Assembly (NCBI GenBank): GCA_964565415.1 | Contig: CAZMEX010000066.1 | Location: 1 to 20,067 of the forward strand | Length of the DNA stretch: 20,067 nucleotides | Direction: 5' to 3' | Source: JAIOSM01 sp964565415 | GTDB lineage: Bacteria; Desulfobacterota; Desulfobacteria; Desulfobacterales; Desulfobacteraceae | Part shown: positions 14,958 to 20,067 of the stretch, piece after piece | Layout: each line of letters opens with the position of its first letter | How positions within the stretch are numbered: position 1 is the first letter of the stretch | Position numbers and translations under genes: made by a program | The notes under the pieces: model-generated | What the model was told of the DNA's origin: nothing | Database searches by the model: none | Seen by the model: only the letters and a program-made list of their open reading frames with translations

Positions 14958-15785
14958 ATGAGTAATACTTTTTTTAAAATTCTTGGAGTCAATCGTTTCC
15001 CATTTTTATTAATTGCAGGACCATGTGTTATTGAAGAGTATGAAACAACATTTAAAACTGCAAAAATTTTAAAACAAATTACTGATGAGCTTAAGATCCC
15101 GTTTATCTTCAAATCATCCTTTGATAAAGCCAATAGGACATCCATAGAGTCATTCAGAGGACCAGGATTTTTTAAAGGTCTTAATATTTTAAAAAAAATC
15201 AAGCAAGAACTTAATGTTAAGGTTATTTCAGATATTCACCTGCCTGAACAGGCTGAAGAGGCATGCAAAATTCTTGATATAATCCAGATTCCGGCATTTT
15301 TATGCAGGCAGACTGATCTTATAGCAGCAGCGTGTAAAACGCACATACCTGTCAATATTAAAAAAGGACAATTTCTTTCACCGTGGGAATGCAAAAATAT
15401 TATTACTAAAGCCAGACACTCGGGAAGTAGCAGCATAAGCATTACTGAAAGAGGTACAACTTTTGGATATAATAACCTGGTTGTAGATTTCAGATCCATT
15501 GATATTGTTAAAAAAATGGATGTTCCGGTAATTTTTGATGCAACCCACAGTGTGCAGCTTCCTGGAGGTGGCAAAGATTCATCTGCAGGCAACCGTGAGT
15601 TTGTGCCTCTGCTTTCAAGAGCTGCCATTGCAGCAGGTGCAGATGGGTTATTTATTGAGACACATCCTGATCCTGACAACGCATTGTGTGATGGTCCCAA
15701 CTCCATGGAACTAAATGATGTTAAAGAGTTGTTAGTCATGCTTCTTAACATAAAAACAGCAATGGGCAAAACAGACCATGAATAA
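14958..15785 (+). CDS. kdsA: 3-deoxy-8-phosphooctulonate (Kdo-8-P) synthase, metal-dependent type
   Basis: Condenses phosphoenolpyruvate with arabinose-5-phosphate to give Kdo-8-phosphate, the first dedicated step to the LPS core sugar Kdo. 275 residues, the normal length. Diagnostic motifs: IAGPCVIE, FKSSFDKANRTS, IPAFLCRQTD, NIKKGQF, TERGTTFGYNNLVVD and FDATHSVQLPGG. Cys23 in AGPC, His197, Glu234 and Asp245 make up the metal site of the Aquifex-type enzyme, so this is the metal-dependent class rather than the E. coli type with Asn in place of Cys. The start is ATG 14958, with GGAG 11 bases ahead. It heads the + strand operon and overlaps kdsC by eight bases. Confidence 0.97.
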   Translation: MSNTFFKILGVNRFPFLLIAGPCVIEEYETTFKTAKILKQITDELKIPFIFKSSFDKANRTSIESFRGPGFFKGLNILKKIKQELNVKVISDIHLPEQAEEACKILDIIQIPAFLCRQTDLIAAACKTHIPVNIKKGQFLSPWECKNIITKARHSGSSSISITERGTTFGYNNLVVDFRSIDIVKKMDVPVIFDATHSVQLPGGGKDSSAGNREFVPLLSRAAIAAGADGLFIETHPDPDNALCDGPNSMELNDVKELLVMLLNIKTAMGKTDHE

Positions 15786-16296
15786 AAAAAAACTCAGCAG
15801 TATTAAACTCTTGCTTCTTGATGTTGATGGAGTTTTAACCGATGGTAAAATAATTTATACAGAGAGTGGTCAGGAGATTAAAGAGTTCAATGCAAAAGAT
15901 GGTCTGGGAATAAGGCTTCTCATGGATTGTGGGATAAAAGTCGGTATCATTACAGCAAGAAAATCCAATGCTTTAACCCAAAGATGCAAAAATCTTGGCA
16001 TAGAGCTTTTATTTGATGGCATTGAAGATAAAGTTAAAGCATTTAATATGATACTTAAAAAAACAGGTGTCTCTGCTGCCCAAACAGCCTTTGCAGGGGA
16101 CGACCTTTTAGATCTTGGCGTAATGAAACTTTGCGGGCTATCCATTAGTCCGGCTGATGCCCATCCATATATTAGAAACTATTCTGATATTGTAACCAGA
16201 CAAAAAGGCGGGCAAGGTGCTGTAAGGGAAATCTGTGATGAAATTTTGCAGGCCCAGGGCAAATTAGAATCAATAATTAATAGATATCTTAAATGA
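15778..16296 (+). CDS. kdsC: Kdo-8-phosphate phosphatase
   Basis: Hydrolyses Kdo-8-phosphate to Kdo, directly after KdsA in the pathway. A 172-residue capless HAD-superfamily enzyme, which works as a tetramer in the known members. DVDGVLTDG gives the nucleophile Asp15 and acid/base Asp17. The second motif is the Thr in IITARKS, Lys lies in the EDKVKAF segment, and FAGDDLLDLGVM holds the metal-binding aspartates. The C-terminal GGQGAVRE tail that lies over the active site in this family is present. Starts eight bases inside kdsA and shares four bases with lptC, so translation is coupled on both sides. Confidence 0.96.
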   Translation: MNKKKLSSIKLLLLDVDGVLTDGKIIYTESGQEIKEFNAKDGLGIRLLMDCGIKVGIITARKSNALTQRCKNLGIELLFDGIEDKVKAFNMILKKTGVSAAQTAFAGDDLLDLGVMKLCGLSISPADAHPYIRNYSDIVTRQKGGQGAVREICDEILQAQGKLESIINRYLK

Positions 16297-16877
16297 ATTT
16301 TAATAATATTTCTCCCGGGAGACTTAAAATCCCGCTGTTGTGCATCCTTGCAGCCATACTATTGTCAGTTTCTGCTCTTATTTTTTTTAAAGCCCGGGTA
16401 CTTGTAAATCCTATTTTTAAAAACATTAATATTGACTCATCTGCTGACATATTGCTCAACAATTTTAAACACATCTCAAAAACCAATGGTATTAAAGAGT
16501 GGGCATTAAAAGCAGCATCTGCTAAAATAATTAATGATAAAAATTTAGCTGTTTTAAATGGGGTTGCAGCAACAATTTTTACCGAGGATAATAAAGAGAT
16601 ATATATTACTGCCAAAAATGGAAAGCTTAACACTGAAACCCATGATATTGAACTTTACGGCAATGTGATAATAAGATTTGAGGGTGTCATCCTTAAAACT
16701 GACAAGTTGCATTATAGTAAAAATAGTCATATAATATATTCAGATGAATCAGTAACAATTACAAAAGAAAAATCAACTGTTCAGGCTGATTCCTTAGTTG
16801 CTGATTTAAAGGCTTTTACCTTGGAACTTAAAGGAAATATTAAAGGAAATTTTTTCAAAATAACCACAGACCTTTGA
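16293..16877 (+). CDS. lptC: LPS export protein LptC
   Basis: 194 residues. A single N-terminal membrane anchor (about 9-32) is followed by a periplasmic beta-jellyroll domain (about 55-190) with the N-G-V-A-A-T-I-F, ITAKNGKLN and ELYGNVIIRFEG pattern of the LptC/OstA fold. It takes LPS from the LptBFG transporter in the inner membrane and passes it to LptA. The start overlaps the kdsC stop by four bases. Sequence conservation in this family is low; the identification rests on topology, the repeats and the position directly before lptA-lptB. Confidence 0.9.
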   Translation: MNFNNISPGRLKIPLLCILAAILLSVSALIFFKARVLVNPIFKNINIDSSADILLNNFKHISKTNGIKEWALKAASAKIINDKNLAVLNGVAATIFTEDNKEIYITAKNGKLNTETHDIELYGNVIIRFEGVILKTDKLHYSKNSHIIYSDESVTITKEKSTVQADSLVADLKAFTLELKGNIKGNFFKITTDL

Positions 16878-16893
16878 ATAGTGATAATTAAAT

Positions 16894-17415
16894 ATGATGA
16901 CTTATAAAAAAACAGAAACACTACCCTTTTTGATCTCATTTTTCACCATCATCTTTTTTTTGTGGACTACCTCAATATATGCAGAAAATAAGACTAAAGA
17001 TGATCTTCCTGTAAATGTTACTTCTGACAGCATGCTTGCAAAAAAAGAGTCTTCAACAATTGAGTTTAAAGGCAATGTTGTTGTTACAAGAGAAGAGTCA
17101 GTTATCCATGCTGATACCATCACACTGTTTTTCACTAAAGAGAGTGAGAAAAATGAAAAAAAGAGACAAAAATTAAAGAAAATAATTGCCATCGGGAATG
17201 TAAAATATTTTTCCAAAGAGAGAAAAGCTTATGCTGGCAAAGCTGTATACACCATTGATAATGAGGTTCTTATCCTCACAAAAGATACACCAAAAGTAAT
17301 TACCAATGAAAACTGGGTCACTGGTAAAAAAATCACTGTATTTCAAAAAGATGGAAAAATTACCATAGAGGGCGGAGTCAATGCTGTGTTTACACCTGAA
17401 AACAAAACTAACTAG
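16894..17415 (+). CDS. lptA: LPS transport periplasmic bridge protein LptA
   Basis: 173 residues. An N-terminal signal peptide (hydrophobic core about 11-27) ends in S-I-Y-A, with likely cleavage before E-N-K. The mature part is an OstA beta-jellyroll: P-V-N-V-T-S-D-S-M, FKGNVVVTREESVIHADTI near 60-78, and GNVKYFSKERKAYAGKAVY. LptA polymerises into the bridge that carries LPS across the periplasm from LptC to LptD. ATG at 16894 is used here; ATG at 16897 is equally possible, since neither has a clear ribosome binding site. A basic linker (KNEKKRQKLKK) sits within the domain, as in several deltaproteobacterial members. Lies 16 bases after lptC and seven before lptB. Confidence 0.93.
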   Translation: MMTYKKTETLPFLISFFTIIFFLWTTSIYAENKTKDDLPVNVTSDSMLAKKESSTIEFKGNVVVTREESVIHADTITLFFTKESEKNEKKRQKLKKIIAIGNVKYFSKERKAYAGKAVYTIDNEVLILTKDTPKVITNENWVTGKKITVFQKDGKITIEGGVNAVFTPENKTN

Positions 17416-17422
17416 CTAAAGA

Positions 17423-18145
17423 ATGACAGATTTAATACTAAAAAATCTTAAAAAAACCTATAATGGTAAAAAAGTTGTTGACAATGTCAGCATTAAAGTC
17501 AAAAAAGGAAGTGTAACAGGACTTCTCGGACCTAATGGAGCAGGAAAAACAACCACATTTTATATGGCTGTAGGGTTGATAAAGCCCAATGGAGGAGATG
17601 TTTTTCTTAACAATGAAAACATAACAAAAAACCCCATGTATATCAGAGCAAGAAAAGGCATAGGTTATCTTCCCCAGGAGCCATCAACATTTAAAAAGCT
17701 GACAGTTAAACAAAACATAACTGCAATACTTGAGGTTATTTATAAAAATAAAAAAGAGGTGGGTAACAAAGCTGCAAAAATAATGGATGAACTTGGAATC
17801 AGAGGTCTTCAGAACCAAAAAGCCATTTCACTCTCAGGTGGTGAAAGAAGGCGGCTTGAGATTTCAAGGGTGCTTGCCACAGATCCAATGTTTATACTAT
17901 TGGATGAGCCTTTTGCAGGTATTGACCCCCTTGCTGTTATTGATATCCAGAAAATCATATCCCAGCTTACTAAAAAAAAGATTGGTGTTCTTATATCTGA
18001 CCACAATGTCAGAGAAACCTTAGGAGTATGTAATTTTGCATATATCATGAGCCAGGGAAAAGTAATTGAAACAGGAAACCCTGAAAAAATTACATCAAGC
18101 AAAATTGCCAGGGAAAACTATTTAGGAGAAAACTTCACACTTTAA
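17423..18145 (+). CDS. lptB: LPS export ABC transporter ATPase LptB
   Basis: The cytoplasmic ATPase that powers LPS extraction from the inner membrane with LptF and LptG (not in this window). 240 residues. Walker A GPNGAGKT at 36-43, Q-loop Gln85, signature LSGGE at 137-141, Walker B FILLDEP at 157-163, and switch His194 are all intact. GERRRLEISRVLA and DEPFAGIDPLAV distinguish LptB from other ABC ATPases. One base separates its stop from the rpoN start, a widespread arrangement in Proteobacteria. Confidence 0.97.
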   Translation: MTDLILKNLKKTYNGKKVVDNVSIKVKKGSVTGLLGPNGAGKTTTFYMAVGLIKPNGGDVFLNNENITKNPMYIRARKGIGYLPQEPSTFKKLTVKQNITAILEVIYKNKKEVGNKAAKIMDELGIRGLQNQKAISLSGGERRRLEISRVLATDPMFILLDEPFAGIDPLAVIDIQKIISQLTKKKIGVLISDHNVRETLGVCNFAYIMSQGKVIETGNPEKITSSKIARENYLGENFTL

Positions 18146-18146
18146 T

Positions 18147-19586
18147 ATGGAATTCGGACTACAACAGAACCTCACTTTAACCCAACAGCTTGTCATGACA
18201 CCACAGTTGCAGCAGGCAATTAAACTTCTGCAACTTTCACGCATGGAGCTTGTTGAGATGATTCAGGAGGAGATGGAAGAAAACCCTGCTTTAGAAGAGA
18301 AAGAACAACAACTTGATGCGGATCATGACACCAGCACTTCTGTAGAAACCTCTGATACATCAGAGAACAATACCAAAGAGGTGACAATTGAGGAGAAGGT
18401 AAGCACTGATACTGATTGGGAAAGCTATATAAATGAATATAATTCCACGGGCAGAGTACATGCAGAAAGAGAAGTAAGAGAATCTATAAATTATGAAGCC
18501 TTCACAACCAGAGAAGAAACTCTTGAAGAGCACCTTCGCTGGCAGCTGATGCTCCAGGGTTTCAATAAAACTGAAGAGAAAATTGGCCACATGATTATTG
18601 GTAACCTTGATAAAGATGGTTACTTTCGTTCCACTACTGAAGAGATAGCCCATGCTGGCAACTTTCATATTAACGATGTTGAAAAAACCTTAACTGTCCT
18701 GCAAAGTTTTAACCCTTCCGGAGTTTGTGCAAGAAATATAAGCGAATGCCTTTTAGCTCAGACTAAATACCTGGGGCTTAAAAATATAATTATTGAACGA
18801 ATCATTACTGATCATTTAAAAAACCTTGAAAACAGAAATATAAAAGCTATTGCTAAAGATTTAAAGATATCCCATGATGATATCAGGGCAGCAGTCAGAG
18901 TTATACAGTATTTAGAACCAAAGCCGGGAAGAATTTTTTCCAAGGATGAATCATCATACATTACCCCTGATATTTTTGTCTATAAAGATGAGAACGGATA
19001 CAAGATTGTCTTAAATGATGATGGGCTTCCAAAACTCCAAATAAGTAATTTTTACAGGAATGCCGTTGCAAAAAATAAAAAACTGCCCAAAGATACAAAA
19101 AATTATTTGAATGAAAAAATGCAATCAGCATCGTGGTTGATCAAAAGTATTCACCAGCGCCAAAAGACGATATACCTTGTCATGGAAAGTATTATTAAAT
19201 TCCAGGAGGAATTTTTTGCCAAGGGTATAGCATATTTAAAACCTCTAATTTTAAAAGATGTTGCCGAAGACATTGAGATGCATGAATCAACAATAAGCAG
19301 GGTTACAACAAATAAATATGCCTATACTCCCCAGGGGTTATTTGAACTGAAATATTTTTTTAACAGCGCCATAAAACGGCAATCAGGGGAAGGCGAACTT
19401 GCCTCGGAGAGTGTAAAAGAAAAAATAAAACTTCTTGTTAAAAATGAAGACCATGACCATCCTTTAAGTGATGAAAAAATTGCAGCAGTTCTTAAAGATG
19501 CAAATGTTAATATTGCCAGAAGAACTGTGGCCAAATACAGGAAGATGCTTAAAATTCTTCCTTCAAATAAACGAAAACAATTTTAG
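18147..19586 (+). CDS. rpoN: RNA polymerase sigma-54 factor
   Basis: 479 residues, the usual length. Region I at 1-50 is Gln- and Leu-rich (LQQNLTLTQQLVMTPQLQQA), the part that contacts activators such as NtrC-type proteins. An acidic region II follows (about 55-110). The core-binding domain (about 110-300) has NLDKDGYF and F-N-P-x-G-V-x-A-R. A helix-turn-helix is near 367-395 (DVAEDIEMHESTISRVTTNK), and the RpoN box ARRTVAKYRK at 457-466 reads the -24 element. All parts are intact. The activator encoded at 7932-9338 belongs to the class that works with it. Followed closely by hpf, with its stop overlapping that gene's ribosome binding site. Confidence 0.98.
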   Translation: MEFGLQQNLTLTQQLVMTPQLQQAIKLLQLSRMELVEMIQEEMEENPALEEKEQQLDADHDTSTSVETSDTSENNTKEVTIEEKVSTDTDWESYINEYNSTGRVHAEREVRESINYEAFTTREETLEEHLRWQLMLQGFNKTEEKIGHMIIGNLDKDGYFRSTTEEIAHAGNFHINDVEKTLTVLQSFNPSGVCARNISECLLAQTKYLGLKNIIIERIITDHLKNLENRNIKAIAKDLKISHDDIRAAVRVIQYLEPKPGRIFSKDESSYITPDIFVYKDENGYKIVLNDDGLPKLQISNFYRNAVAKNKKLPKDTKNYLNEKMQSASWLIKSIHQRQKTIYLVMESIIKFQEEFFAKGIAYLKPLILKDVAEDIEMHESTISRVTTNKYAYTPQGLFELKYFFNSAIKRQSGEGELASESVKEKIKLLVKNEDHDHPLSDEKIAAVLKDANVNIARRTVAKYRKMLKILPSNKRKQF

Positions 19587-19591
19587 GGAGG
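19585..19591 (+). promoter_or_regulatory. Ribosome binding site of hpf
   Basis: AGGGAGG starting within the rpoN stop codon, four bases before ATG 19596. The best Shine-Dalgarno match in the window, and it fixes the start of the partial gene at the right edge. Confidence 0.75.
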
Positions 19592-19595
19592 TATT

Positions 19596-20067
19596 ATGCG
19601 CACAATAGTAACCTTTAAACAAATTGACCCTTCCGATTCATTAAAATCCTACATCCAGAAAAAATTAAACCGTTTTGACAAAATGCTGGACAGCCCCGCA
19701 GAGGTGAATGTGGTACTTTCAGTTGAAAAAATCAGGCATATTGCCGAGATAACACTTGTTTGTGATAAATTGAAAATTCATGTAAAAGAGGAGTCTGAAA
19801 GTTTATACGCTTCAGTTGACACTTTAATTGATAAATTGAAAATTCAAATAAAGAAGAATAAAGAGAAGACAAAAAAACATATGTCAGGGAAAAAAAGAAG
19901 TATTAAGAACAACGGTTATGTCAATGATTCAAACTATCCATCAGAAAACTCAGACAATTCTGGCATGTCTGAAAATATTATCACAGAAAAAGTTGACACA
20001 AAACCCATGGACATTGATGTTGCAGCTATTATCTTAAATTCTGAGAAAAATAATTTTTTTGTATTTA
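19596..20067 (+). CDS. hpf: Ribosome hibernation promoting factor, long form (3' end beyond window)
   Basis: 157 residues are visible; the gene runs off the right edge, so the lack of a stop is no defect. Residues 1-95 match the HPF/RaiA domain that binds the 30S subunit and silences ribosomes in stationary phase: V-T-F-K-Q-I-D-P-S-D, KLNRFDKML, EVNVVLSVEK and DTLIDKLKIQIKKNKEK. A polar Asn/Ser-rich linker (about 96-138) follows. KPMDIDVAAI...NNFFVF then begins the C-terminal dimerisation domain found only in long-form HPF, which makes 100S ribosome dimers. The position after lptB-rpoN is the classic one. The start is ATG 19596 with AGGGAGG ahead. An 18-base exact repeat lies inside (see 19763-19846). 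Confidence 0.93.
   Translation, partial: MRTIVTFKQIDPSDSLKSYIQKKLNRFDKMLDSPAEVNVVLSVEKIRHIAEITLVCDKLKIHVKEESESLYASVDTLIDKLKIQIKKNKEKTKKHMSGKKRSIKNNGYVNDSNYPSENSDNSGMSENIITEKVDTKPMDIDVAAIILNSEKNNFFVF
19763..19846 (+). repeat. 18-base direct repeat pair inside hpf
   Basis: TGATAAATTGAAAATTCA occurs exactly at 19763-19780 and again at 19829-19846, 66 bases apart. Both copies are in the same reading frame and encode D-K-L-K-I followed by H or Q. The second copy falls at the conserved DKL of the family, while the first lies on the preceding strand. Confidence 0.85.

Noticed and set aside
14858..15202. 114-residue open frame on the - strand spanning the kdsA promoter
   Set aside because: It overlaps the near-consensus kdsA promoter and the start of a conserved gene; no domain seen.
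15236..15769. 177-residue open frame on the - strand
   Set aside because: Antisense to kdsA, which is conserved along its whole length; composition is that of a shadow frame.

Overview
The window is AT-rich bacterial chromosomal DNA. The gene content is that of a Gram-negative with lipopolysaccharide and sigma-54, and a low-GC member of the Desulfobacterota (Deltaproteobacteria, Desulfobacterales-like) fits best. The reasons are the kdsA-kdsC-lptC-lptA-lptB-rpoN-hpf gene order, a DUF39 homocysteine-biosynthesis gene (common in sulfate reducers and methanogens), a dihydroorotase of the Bacillus/Aquifex type next to pyrB, and several NtrC/PilR-like features. The taxonomic call is inference; no rRNA or tRNA gene was seen.

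Layout. (1) Bases 1-416 are a decayed edge on the + strand. A possible gene tail ends in a TAATG overlap with a family-2 glycosyltransferase remnant, which has a frameshift in an A9 run right after its ATG and has lost everything after about residue 90. (2) Bases 417-7892 on the - strand are a tight cluster for a surface glycan or glycolipid: a TMTC-like GT-C protein with TPRs, a GT9 glycosyltransferase, a flippase-like membrane protein, a methyltransferase, a methyltransferase-GT2 fusion, and a second large membrane protein. (3) Bases 7932-14801 on the - strand hold a sigma-54-dependent response regulator, pyrC, pyrB, lepB, a DUF39 protein and an M23 peptidase. All of (2) and (3) is colinear, with gaps of at most 39 bases and several overlaps, so it could be one long transcription unit of 12 genes. 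(4) Bases 14802-14957 are a divergent control region with a near-consensus sigma-70 promoter facing kdsA and a 33-base near-perfect palindrome. (5) Bases 14958-20067 on the + strand are the Kdo/LPS-export/sigma-54 operon: kdsA, kdsC, lptC, lptA, lptB, rpoN and the start of a long-form hpf, cut by the window edge.

How the genes fit together: most of the window serves the cell envelope. KdsA and KdsC make Kdo for the LPS core, LptC/A/B drive LPS export, LepB releases exported proteins, the M23 protein acts on peptidoglycan or regulates an amidase, and the 7.5-kb cluster probably builds and modifies a further surface glycan. pyrBC and DUF39 are metabolic genes that both draw on the aspartate family. 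RpoN (+ strand) is the sigma factor that the NtrC-type regulator (- strand) needs.

Most of the window is ordinary, conserved core genome. The least-described part is the glycan cluster and its broken left edge. No CRISPR array, insertion sequence, prophage gene or RNA gene was found. No gene-free stretch exceeds 300 bases.
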